Shown: positions 24,792 to 33,300 of the stretch, in pieces | How positions within the stretch are numbered: position 1 is the stretch's first letter | How the letters are laid out: each line of letters starts with the position of its first letter | Assembly: GCF_000504205.1 (NCBI RefSeq) | Contig: NZ_AZAJ01000001.1 | Location: 2,082,879 to 2,146,878, forward strand | Origin: Methanolobus tindarius DSM 2278 | GTDB taxonomy: Archaea; Halobacteriota; Methanosarcinia; Methanosarcinales; Methanosarcinaceae | Reading direction: 5' to 3' | Length of the DNA: 64,000 nt | The notes under the pieces: generated by a model | Told to the model about the DNA's origin: nothing | What the model saw: the letters and a program-made list of their open reading frames with translations, nothing else | The model's database searches: none | Program-made: the position numbers and the translations under genes

Positions 24792-26084
24792 ATGAAAGTA
24801 CATATTTCTACATACGGCTGCTCTGCCAGTCAGGCATCAGCCGAAATTATGAAGGCAAGTGTCAGGGACGGCGGACATGAACTTGTCCCTGAGAACGATG
24901 CCGAAGTTGTTGTTATCAATACATGTACTGTGAAGTACAGCACCGAGCAGAAAATTCTTCATAAGATTCGGGAATTCGGTGAAAAAGGAATAGCTGTTAT
25001 CGTAACTGGATGCATGCCTGAAGTACAGCTTGAGGATATAATGCACCAGAATCCCGATGCTCATATACTGGGTGTTAATTCAATATCCAGATTAGGTCAT
25101 GTACTTAATTCCCTTTCACGCAATGAACTTACAGGCGGCAGTGTAAAACTATTCCTTGAAGAGCCGGAGGGTTTCCAGAGCGTTCCACGAATCCGCTATA
25201 ATTCTAATATTCATATCTGTCAGCTTTCCCAGGGCTGCAATTATGCATGTGCTTATTGTATTGTTACAATAGCACGTGGAAACTTATCTTCTTTTGAGCC
25301 CGAGGAAATCATTGATGATATCCAGAGAGCAGTTGATGATGGCTGCCGTGAGATCTGGCTGACTTCCCAGGATAATGGTCAGTATGGAACTGATAAAGAG
25401 GTTTTGCTGCCACAGTTGCTGAAAATGATATGCAGGATACCAGGAAATTACAGGATACGTGTGGGAATGATGAATCCATTCTCAGTGATTCCTATTCTTG
25501 ACGATCTGCTTGATGCATTTGAGGATGAAAGGATATACAAATTCCTCCACCTGCCAATACAATCTGCTTCAGATGATGTCTTAAAGGATATGAACCGGTA
25601 TCATTCAATTTCAGAAACCAATACTATCATCGAGGCTTTCAGGGAAAGATTCTCTGACATGACTATTTTTACAGATATCATTGCAGGTTATCCCGGTGAA
25701 ACAGATGAGGATTTTGAAAAGACTGTTGAATGGGTGAAGGAATGGAAGCCTGAAAAGGTGAACATTTCCCGCTTTACTCCAAGACCTCATACAAAAGCAT
25801 GGGATATGCGCAAAATAGATTCCCGTGTTGTTGTGAACAGGTCCAATGAGCTTCACGAAGTGTGTGAGGCTGTAAAGCTTGCTACCCGTGAAGGAATGAT
25901 TGGAAAGGAAGTGGAAGTTTTCCTGTCAAAACCTGCAAAGCAGAAAGGTATGATGGCAAGGACTGCATCATACAAACCGGTTGTAATTCCTGAGTGTGAT
26001 TTACAGCCCGGAATAACATGTCGTGTGCTAATCTATGATGTGACACCTGGATATTTCCTGGGTCGTATTGTTAGTTCAAATTGA
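24792..26084 (+). CDS. tRNA t6A37 methylthiotransferase (MtaB/CDKAL1-like radical SAM)
   Basis: A 430-residue methylthiotransferase. The N-terminal MTTase domain offers Cys10, Cys45 and Cys74 for one [4Fe-4S] cluster. The radical SAM domain has Cys149-x3-Cys153-x2-Cys156 in QGCNYACAYCIVTIARG for the second. A C-terminal TRAM domain (about 365-430) should bind tRNA. Archaeal members of this group (e-MtaB) convert t6A37 to ms2t6A, rather than acting on i6A like MiaB. The start is ATG 24792, where homology begins; an upstream ATG lies inside glpX. With Cgi121 and TrmO it forms a tRNA-A37 theme across 9 kb. The spacing from glpX suggests one transcript. Confidence 0.87.
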   Translation: MKVHISTYGCSASQASAEIMKASVRDGGHELVPENDAEVVVINTCTVKYSTEQKILHKIREFGEKGIAVIVTGCMPEVQLEDIMHQNPDAHILGVNSISRLGHVLNSLSRNELTGGSVKLFLEEPEGFQSVPRIRYNSNIHICQLSQGCNYACAYCIVTIARGNLSSFEPEEIIDDIQRAVDDGCREIWLTSQDNGQYGTDKEVLLPQLLKMICRIPGNYRIRVGMMNPFSVIPILDDLLDAFEDERIYKFLHLPIQSASDDVLKDMNRYHSISETNTIIEAFRERFSDMTIFTDIIAGYPGETDEDFEKTVEWVKEWKPEKVNISRFTPRPHTKAWDMRKIDSRVVVNRSNELHEVCEAVKLATREGMIGKEVEVFLSKPAKQKGMMARTASYKPVVIPECDLQPGITCRVLIYDVTPGYFLGRIVSSN

Positions 26085-26135
26085 TATTTCTGTTCAGAAT
26101 GTAAAAATCAGATATTTGAATTCAATTAAGGTTTT

Positions 26136-27896
26136 TCACTGCTCAGGATTCATTTTTTGAAGTCTTTGAACTTTGTCCAGTATCTTCTTGTCATAGAGTT
26201 TGACAATATCACTGCGTGTGATAATTCCCAACAGTTTGTTGCTATCAGATCTGGATACTACTGGAAGCCTGCCTATATCTTTTGCAGCAAGACGTTTTAG
26301 TACAGTATTCAGTGTTTCATCCTGATAGGCTACCGCCACATCTTTGGTACATATTTCTGTGATGGTTTTTTCAAGTTCGTCATGGCCTACTTTGTCCCTG
26401 ACATCCTTGAGAGTTACAATACCTGAAAGCTGACCGTTGGAGTCAAGTACCGGGAAACCTGCATGCCTGCTTGACTGCATAAGTGCAATAAGTGCACCTA
26501 CATTCTTGTTTTCGGATACGGTTTGAACATTATGTTTCATTGCATCCTTGACAAGAAGTGCTTCCATAATATCAACTTCCCTGCCTTTGCGGATAGTAAA
26601 TCCTCTGCGGTGAAGTCCTTCTGTAAAAATGGATTCTGAATTTATGGAACTGGAAATGACGTTACTGACAACACATGCCAGCATAATAGGGAGTATCATA
26701 TTATAATCTCTTGTCAGTTCGAATAGGATGAGAATGGATGCAAGAGGTGCTCTGCTTGTTCCTGCAAATACTGCTCCCATTCCAACAAGAGCGTATGCAC
26801 CTGATTCTGCTGTAACATCAGGGAACAGTCCATGAACTATTGATCCGTAGCTTCCTCCCATCATTGCTCCTACAAAAAGTGCTGGTACAATAGAACCACC
26901 GGAGCCGCCGGAACCCATGGTGAATGAGAATGCGATTATTTTCAAAAATATCAGTAAAAACATCAACTGCAATGTGAGATTCCCATTGAGGGCATCAGTT
27001 ATTACATCATAACCGACACCAAAAACCTGAGGGTAAAAATATCCGATTAATCCAACAAAAAGTCCGCCTACTGCAGGCTTTATCACTGGATGGATCTGCA
27101 GGGAGTCAAAGGCTTTGTGTGTACCAAAAAGAGCACGCATAAGCAATGCAGATGTTAGTCCTGCAATAATTCCTAAAAGGAGATAGAGCATGAATTCATG
27201 AAGTGGATTAACGAATTCATAAGAGGCAACTCCTATGTTTTCCACACCAAACACAAGACTTGAAACAATTGTTGCAAAAACTGCTGACACGACAATGGGT
27301 ATGAAACTGCTGGCTTCCAGTTCTCCAAGAATAACTTCTACAACAAAAACCACACCTGCAAGGGGTGCGTTGTATGCTGCGGCAATACTACTTGAAGCTC
27401 CACATCCTATCAGTATCTTTACTCTGTTTCCGTGAATTTTCAGTAAATTGGCAAGACCAGCTCCAATTCCTGATCCTGCAAGGACGACAGGTGCTTCTTT
27501 TCCGGCTGAGCCACCTGATCCTATGGATATGATTGATGCAAGGACTTCGAGAAGAGCATTGCGAGGAGACATTTTACCACCACGCAAGGCGGTTGCTTCA
27601 ATAATTTCTTCAATGTCATACCGCCTGGTGTTGATAAAAAAGTGGGCAAGGATGCCTACAAGAAGTCCACCTATTGCAGGCAGGAGTATTATGAAATATC
27701 TTGATGTGTGAGATACAGTTCCAAAAAATGAGTTATGACTGAAATCCAATAAAGTATCATAGAATACTATGGCAAGTCCTGTCAGTACTCCGATGATAAC
27801 TGCAAGTGAGTTAGAGATCAGTGACTCTGTGTGTAGCCATTGGATCGTGTTTTGCTTGAATTTTTGGAAGGCTGTTTTATCATCCAAAGATTTCAT
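26136..27896 (-). CDS. ClC-family chloride channel/antiporter with two CBS domains
   Basis: A 586-residue protein. About 10-11 helices occupy residues 25-440, with the ClC ion-path motifs GSGGSAGKEAPVVLAGSGIG, then GSGGSGGSIVPALFVGAMMGG and GMGAVFAGTSRAPLASILILFELT. Two CBS domains follow (about 450-570: LVKDAMKHNVQTVSENKNV and TEICTKDVAVAYQDETLN), each likely to bind adenosine nucleotides and regulate gating. The canonical gating glutamate region reads GKEAP, so the external glutamate is present. Channel versus H+/Cl- exchanger cannot be told with certainty. It converges with the methylthiotransferase gene and is divergent from the surface-protein cluster. Confidence 0.88.
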   Translation of the reverse strand: MKSLDDKTAFQKFKQNTIQWLHTESLISNSLAVIIGVLTGLAIVFYDTLLDFSHNSFFGTVSHTSRYFIILLPAIGGLLVGILAHFFINTRRYDIEEIIEATALRGGKMSPRNALLEVLASIISIGSGGSAGKEAPVVLAGSGIGAGLANLLKIHGNRVKILIGCGASSSIAAAYNAPLAGVVFVVEVILGELEASSFIPIVVSAVFATIVSSLVFGVENIGVASYEFVNPLHEFMLYLLLGIIAGLTSALLMRALFGTHKAFDSLQIHPVIKPAVGGLFVGLIGYFYPQVFGVGYDVITDALNGNLTLQLMFLLIFLKIIAFSFTMGSGGSGGSIVPALFVGAMMGGSYGSIVHGLFPDVTAESGAYALVGMGAVFAGTSRAPLASILILFELTRDYNMILPIMLACVVSNVISSSINSESIFTEGLHRRGFTIRKGREVDIMEALLVKDAMKHNVQTVSENKNVGALIALMQSSRHAGFPVLDSNGQLSGIVTLKDVRDKVGHDELEKTITEICTKDVAVAYQDETLNTVLKRLAAKDIGRLPVVSRSDSNKLLGIITRSDIVKLYDKKILDKVQRLQKMNPEQ

Positions 27897-28265
27897 CTCT
27901 ATTCATAATAGGTGGCTGGTGTAACATGTACATTATAGATATATTTTTTGAATCACTATTCTTATCTATTATCACACTGTTTATGACGAAGTTGTCAATA
28001 CATTACTGATGTATTCAATTCTATAAAATATTAGTATATTATTAATTAGTATATTAATTGCTCAAAATTTATAAAATAAAGGATATTGAATACTTTTATA
28101 ATATATCAGGGTATATTGGTAATCGTGGAGTAATGTGGGGGCATCAGTGATACTACTGAATGTCCGCAAAAGCAATAGACGTAGTTGTATTTATGGTTGT
28201 GTACAGCTCTAAAAGACATAAATGATATATCGGACTCAGATCGCAGATATTTCAAGGGTGAGAGT
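27897..28265. other. Divergent promoter and leader region before the surface-protein cluster
   Basis: A 369-base spacer. It holds a TATA element at 28065-28076 (AAATTTATAAAA) and a possible stem at 28139-28165 in the presumed leader of the first surface protein. The leader would be about 160 bases long. A 27-codon hydrophobic frame (27926-28009) with a weak GGTG upstream is present; I do not call it a gene. The left end should carry the ClC promoter. Confidence 0.4.
28065..28076 (+). promoter_or_regulatory. TATA box of the first surface-protein gene
   Basis: AAATTTATAAAA, matching the element before the third surface-protein gene (35933-35944). Transcription would start near 28100, giving a leader of roughly 165 bases. 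Confidence 0.4.
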
Positions 28266-31200
28266 ATGCATCCCTTTATGAAAAACAGTAAGGAAAACGG
28301 GGTATTGAATTATATCAGGGTATTGTTGGCGGTTTCTATAGTTCTGTCAGCATTCAACCCAGTGCTAGTAGCGGGCGCAAGCTCAGTAATCAACGTTTCA
28401 ATCAGTTCAGACAAGGTCATACAGGGCGATATTGCCAATGTAGTTGTTTCTCTTGAGAATTGTGAGAATATAACCGGAGTAAACATGACTCTGGTATATG
28501 ATCAGAGTGTAGTTTCTCTGAAAAGTATTGGTCTGAACGAAACGGTCATGGCAGGTCATTCTGTAAGTTACAATGACCTTGGTTCTGGAAAAGTATCTAT
28601 CAGTCTTAGTGGACTTGATTCCATAACAACAGCTGTCACTCCGGTAGTAGATGTGGCAATGAAGGGAGATGCTAGTGGAACTTCCAGCATGGAATTGCAG
28701 GACATAGAGTTCATTACAACTGACAGCAGTTCTCCAAGTGAAGCTGTTAGTAATGGAGAGATTAATGTAAACTCTGCTCCAGTGCTTACAGCTATCGGAA
28801 CTCAGACTATTAATGAAACTGAAACTCTGACATTGACATTGACTGCAACAGATGCAGATAATGATCCACTTACATACTCAAAGATAGGAATAGGTTCCCT
28901 TACAAACAATGAGTTTAGCTGGACTCCGGCCTCAGGTGAGAACGGTACTTACGCAGTAAATTTCACTGTTTCTGATGGTTATGAGGAAGCCTCAGAGAAT
29001 GTAACTATTACAGTAAATGTAAATACAAGTCCTGTACCTGGCAATTTTGCACCAGTATTTGATACAATTGATGATATCAACGCAACTGCAGGAAGCCTTG
29101 TGAACTTCACAATTTCTGCAACAGATGCAGATTATGATCCACTTACATATTATAATAATTCCATATTGCCAGCAGATGCAGTGTTCTACCCAGGCAACCA
29201 GACCTTTGTTTGGATTCCTTCTTCTATTGGTACATACAATCTCAATTTTGGTGTAGATGATGGAAACGGTGGTAGCGATTCTCTTGATGTCATGATCACT
29301 GTAGATAATGTAGTGGTTGCAAACAATCCTCCTGTTCTTACCCCTATAGGAGACCAGAGTGTTAACGAGTCCGAACTCCTGGAGATAACACTTAATGCAA
29401 CTGATATCGATGAAGATTCTCTTACATTCACTATCGCAAATATGCCTGCAAATGCTACCTTTGATACCTCCACAGGTAATTTCAGCTGGACTCCAATAGA
29501 TGGTGAGAATGGAACTTACTATGTAACTTTTGGAGTAACAGATGGTGAGGATATTGACACCGAGGATGTAATAATTACTGTAAACGCAGAAAAATCTCCG
29601 GTTTCTGATCCAGTTTATACTCCGGCAAATCCCACTAACTTTGTCAGCACAACCGGCAACTTCTGGGTACTTCATGACTGGGATGCAGGAAATGAAAATA
29701 TCACTGACGGATACAATGTCAGTTACAATGGAACCTGGTACAATATAACAGATTCAAAGTTCAACAATACAATAGACCTGAAGGCTCATAGCTGGTCAAA
29801 CATTACAGTTTATGCTTACAATGCTACTGGCTCCGAACTTTCAGATGGAATTGATAGCAAAGTTCAGATTCCAAACAATCCAATAAGCATCAATGATGTT
29901 GCTTCCTCTTATGTAATTGATGAAGGCAACACACTGTATATAGATGCAAATTATACTGATCTTGATGATGACAGTGCCACCTTTGATTCAAATGATACCA
30001 ATATCTTTGCTGATATTGATGCATCAGGCATTGCTAGCTGGGAGACAAAGCGTAAGGATATTGGAACTCATTATGTCAAATTGACAGTATCAGATGGGTA
30101 CGGTTCTGAAGATTCCCAGATTGTAGAAATTACGGTGACTAATGTAAACACTGCTCCTGAGCTTGCAGCAATTGGTGTACAGTCTGTTTACGAAGGACAG
30201 GAACTTGCATTCACACTAAATGGAATAGATGATGATGGAGACACTCTTGTTTACAATGTAACAGGTCTCCCTTCTGGAGCAACACTGGATGCAAATACAG
30301 GTGATTTCTCCTGGACTCCGGATTATGACATGGCAGGAGAATACACTGCCAACTTCAGTGCAACTGATGGAATAGAAACAGTCTATCAGGAAGCTGCTAT
30401 TACAGTAGAAAACACCAACAGAGCTCCACAGTTCCCTGCATTCGATGAAATCAATGTTGCTGAGAACAACACAATGACACTGGATGTAGGAGCAACCGAT
30501 CTGGACAACGATACCCTTACATATTCATGCAATGCAACTTATGGTGCTTTTTACGCCGCCAATCATACATTTACATGGACACCTGGTTTTGATGATGAAG
30601 GAATGCACTATATCAAATTCACAGTGGCAGATAAATCTACAGAAGACATTGTTATCGTGGCTGTTAATGTAACTAATGTTAACAGAGCACCAATATTCAA
30701 AGCAATTGCAGACCAGACAGTTGGTGAAGGCAATACTTTGTCTTTCACCGTCAATGCAACAGATGAAGATGGAACTGGTCTTACCTATACTGCAGTAAAT
30801 ATTCCTTCGGAATCAACATTCGATTCCGGCACTGGTGATTTCTCCTGGACTCCTGATTATGATAAGGCAGGAAACCACATTGCCAACTTCAGAGTCTCTG
30901 ATGGAGAAGCTGTTGTTTATCAGGAAGTCGCAATTAATGTTACTAATACCAACAGGGCACCACAGTTCCCTACATTTGAAACTGTTAATGCATCCGAGGG
31001 TGTAGAGCTTGTATTAAACATCAGTGCAATCGACCCTGATGGCGACACTCTCAGTTACTCGAATGATGTCAACTTCGGTGCTATAAACGGTACAAATTTT
31101 GAATGGATACCAACTTATAATGATTCAGGCACTCACTATGTAGAGTTCAATGTCTCAGATGGTTCATTGTTCAATACAACTGTTGTAACTATAATTGTAG

Positions 31201-33128
31201 GTAATACTAACCTTGCTCCAGAAATAGATACTGAGTCTATCAGGTCGTATTATATTCTTGATGTAGGTGAAACTGTATCCTTTAATATAATAGCTTCTGA
31301 TGCAGACAATGATACAATAACTTACAATGTAACAGGATTGCCAGAAAGTGCAAACCAGAGCCTAAATTCAAATACTGGTGCTTTCAGTTGGAAACCTGTA
31401 TCTGTTGATGGTGACAATGTATTCAATGCTGTTTTTACAGTATCTGATGGAAATCTTTCAGATTCAGTAACAACAACATTTGCAGTTGATGTACTCAATA
31501 CTCCGCCAACTCTGGAAGAGATTGATATTCAAGAGATAAATGAAACAGATTATTTGAAGATTGAACTCAACGGTTCCTCAGGTGATGGTGATTCAATTAC
31601 CTACAACGCAACAGGACTGCCTGATGGTTCAACATTCGATAAAATTAATGGTATCTTTGAATGGACTCCTACTTATGAGCAAAGTGGAACTTACTCTGTA
31701 ACATTTAGTGTAACAGATGGAGTATTCACTGAAAAAGAAAAGGGAGTTATTATTGTTTCCAACGTGAACAGGGCTCCTTACTTTGAAACAATGCCAGATT
31801 ATGTTGTTAATGAGACAGAGGAACTTAGTATCACACTTAATGCTACAGACCTTGATTCTGAAGATGTGAATTCTCTTGAATTCCAGTCAGATGTAGCATA
31901 CGGGTACATAACAGACAATGTTTTTACATGGACTCCTGGCTACACAGCAAATCAGACATCAAATGGTCTCTATGAAATTAACTTTACAGTATCAGATGGT
32001 GAGTTCACTGACAAAACAGTTGTAACTGTAACAGTTAATGATGTAAATGCACCACCTGTACTGAGTGCAATAGGCTCTCAAAGTGTGGATGAAGGTGACG
32101 AGCTCACAATTAATCTCACAGCAACAGACGTAGATGGTGACAGTCTGACCTTCACAATAGCTAATGAGCCTGCAAATGCTACCTTTGATACATCTACGGG
32201 TAACTTCAGCTGGACTCCTATAGATGGAGAGGCAGGAACTTACTATGTGCTGTTTGGTGTAGATGATGGAGAACTTAATGACACTGAAAATGTGACAATA
32301 ACTGTTGATTCAGTTTCTTCAAGCAGCAGCTCCAGTTCCAGCTCAAGCAGCAGTGGCGGCGGTGGCGGTGGCGGTTCACTGTCCAGTGGAGAGAAGTTTG
32401 AGAATATCTTCATCAAGGATTATGTACTCAAATCCATAGTAAAGGATACAGAAGCCGTGTTCTCATTCTATAAAGAGAATAACAGTATCGTTTCTGTAAG
32501 CTTTACACCAAAGCTCAACGGTGGTCAGGTTAAGGCTGTAGTTGAGATGCTGTATGACACATCCAGTCAGGTAAGCTCTGATGCACCTGGCAATGTTTAC
32601 AAGAACATGAACATTTACGTGGATACCAAGCTATCTTCAGATGCAATGGGTAACTCAAAGATCAATTTCAAGGTCGAAAAGGAATGGATTGATGAGAATG
32701 AGATTGAAATCTCTACAATTACACTTAGCAGATACTCTGGCGGGTGGGCAGAACTGCCAACCGAACTCGAAGGTGAAGATGAAGATTACTACTATTTTGT
32801 AGCCACTACTCCGGGATTCTCTCCATTTGCAATTTCCAGCGTAGATCCCACACTTGAAGTAACAGAAGAAGCTTCTTCAGAAGTTTCAGAGGAAAATCCA
32901 CAGGATGCAGAGTCAATGATGTCAACAGAAGATGCAACCCAGATGGAGCTTTCAACCGAAACACCTCAGGAAGGCCAGTCTTCAATTGTACCTATAGTTG
33001 TTCTGCTGGGTCTGATAGTTCTGACAGTTGTAGGGATATTCGGGTACAGAAACAGGGATTACTACGAGAAGGTGAAGTTGCAGCTAGGAAATCCTGATGG
33101 AAAGCGTTACAGACGTGCTAAAAAGTAA
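28266..33128 (+). CDS. Giant surface protein 1: cohesin-like domain, 12 Ig-like repeats, PGF-pre-PGF domain, membrane anchor
   Basis: About 1620 residues. A signal peptide (to about 36) is followed by a cohesin-like domain (about 38-165: VNVSISSDKVIQGDIANVVV, then NMTLVYDQSVVSLKSI). Twelve He_PIG/cadherin-like repeats of about 90 residues run from 171, each with a DPDGD-like acidic loop and an FSWTPDY strand. A fibronectin-like insert around residues 450-540 (GYNVSYNGTWYNIT) splits repeats 3 and 4. Then come a Ser/Gly linker, a PGF-pre-PGF domain (about 1375-1525, GEKFENI to GFSPFAIS) and one membrane segment (about 1574-1594) with a short basic tail ending NPDGKRYRRAKK. N-glycosylation sequons (NxT/S) are frequent. 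I start at ATG 28266, with AGGGTGA 5 bases upstream. Likely a cell-surface adhesin or sheath component. Confidence 0.87.
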   Translation: MHPFMKNSKENGVLNYIRVLLAVSIVLSAFNPVLVAGASSVINVSISSDKVIQGDIANVVVSLENCENITGVNMTLVYDQSVVSLKSIGLNETVMAGHSVSYNDLGSGKVSISLSGLDSITTAVTPVVDVAMKGDASGTSSMELQDIEFITTDSSSPSEAVSNGEINVNSAPVLTAIGTQTINETETLTLTLTATDADNDPLTYSKIGIGSLTNNEFSWTPASGENGTYAVNFTVSDGYEEASENVTITVNVNTSPVPGNFAPVFDTIDDINATAGSLVNFTISATDADYDPLTYYNNSILPADAVFYPGNQTFVWIPSSIGTYNLNFGVDDGNGGSDSLDVMITVDNVVVANNPPVLTPIGDQSVNESELLEITLNATDIDEDSLTFTIANMPANATFDTSTGNFSWTPIDGENGTYYVTFGVTDGEDIDTEDVIITVNAEKSPVSDPVYTPANPTNFVSTTGNFWVLHDWDAGNENITDGYNVSYNGTWYNITDSKFNNTIDLKAHSWSNITVYAYNATGSELSDGIDSKVQIPNNPISINDVASSYVIDEGNTLYIDANYTDLDDDSATFDSNDTNIFADIDASGIASWETKRKDIGTHYVKLTVSDGYGSEDSQIVEITVTNVNTAPELAAIGVQSVYEGQELAFTLNGIDDDGDTLVYNVTGLPSGATLDANTGDFSWTPDYDMAGEYTANFSATDGIETVYQEAAITVENTNRAPQFPAFDEINVAENNTMTLDVGATDLDNDTLTYSCNATYGAFYAANHTFTWTPGFDDEGMHYIKFTVADKSTEDIVIVAVNVTNVNRAPIFKAIADQTVGEGNTLSFTVNATDEDGTGLTYTAVNIPSESTFDSGTGDFSWTPDYDKAGNHIANFRVSDGEAVVYQEVAINVTNTNRAPQFPTFETVNASEGVELVLNISAIDPDGDTLSYSNDVNFGAINGTNFEWIPTYNDSGTHYVEFNVSDGSLFNTTVVTIIVGNTNLAPEIDTESIRSYYILDVGETVSFNIIASDADNDTITYNVTGLPESANQSLNSNTGAFSWKPVSVDGDNVFNAVFTVSDGNLSDSVTTTFAVDVLNTPPTLEEIDIQEINETDYLKIELNGSSGDGDSITYNATGLPDGSTFDKINGIFEWTPTYEQSGTYSVTFSVTDGVFTEKEKGVIIVSNVNRAPYFETMPDYVVNETEELSITLNATDLDSEDVNSLEFQSDVAYGYITDNVFTWTPGYTANQTSNGLYEINFTVSDGEFTDKTVVTVTVNDVNAPPVLSAIGSQSVDEGDELTINLTATDVDGDSLTFTIANEPANATFDTSTGNFSWTPIDGEAGTYYVLFGVDDGELNDTENVTITVDSVSSSSSSSSSSSSSGGGGGGGSLSSGEKFENIFIKDYVLKSIVKDTEAVFSFYKENNSIVSVSFTPKLNGGQVKAVVEMLYDTSSQVSSDAPGNVYKNMNIYVDTKLSSDAMGNSKINFKVEKEWIDENEIEISTITLSRYSGGWAELPTELEGEDEDYYYFVATTPGFSPFAISSVDPTLEVTEEASSEVSEENPQDAESMMSTEDATQMELSTETPQEGQSSIVPIVVLLGLIVLTVVGIFGYRNRDYYEKVKLQLGNPDGKRYRRAKK
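28776..32310. repeat. Twelve Ig-like coding repeats of surface protein 1
   Basis: Each unit spans about 85-95 codons from an (A/P)PVL start to TVxNTNR or equivalent. The DNA copies are diverged, so the repeats are old. Shared landmarks are ATDxDxDxLTY, FSWTPDYD and FTVSDG. Confidence 0.8.
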
Positions 33129-33145
33129 AAATAGCATGTTATATG

Positions 33146-33169
33146 GCAGTCATATGTCTTATGCTGCCT
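33146..33169 (+). terminator. Hairpin after surface protein 1
   Basis: GGCAG and CTGCC pair over a 14-base loop 17 bases after the stop codon, followed by TGTTTTTCCTTTTTT. It would partly separate the first and second genes. Confidence 0.45.
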
Positions 33170-33300
33170 GTTTTTCCTTTTTTGCTCTTTTAACCCTTAT
33201 CTGCCTGAATATATTTATTTTAGAATATTCAATTAAGTTTATCATTTTAAAAACTCAAGATAAGATCTATCATGGAGGGGATTTTATCTTTAAACACGTC

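Noticed and set aside
27926-28009. 27-codon hydrophobic frame with GGTG upstream
   Set aside because: It lies in the expected promoter area of the divergent ClC and surface-protein genes and is short enough to occur by chance.
33097-33300. Extension of the surface protein 2 frame back into surface protein 1
   Set aside because: It would overlap the end of the first gene and put a terminator hairpin inside the coding sequence. The signal peptide fits the ATG at 33301.
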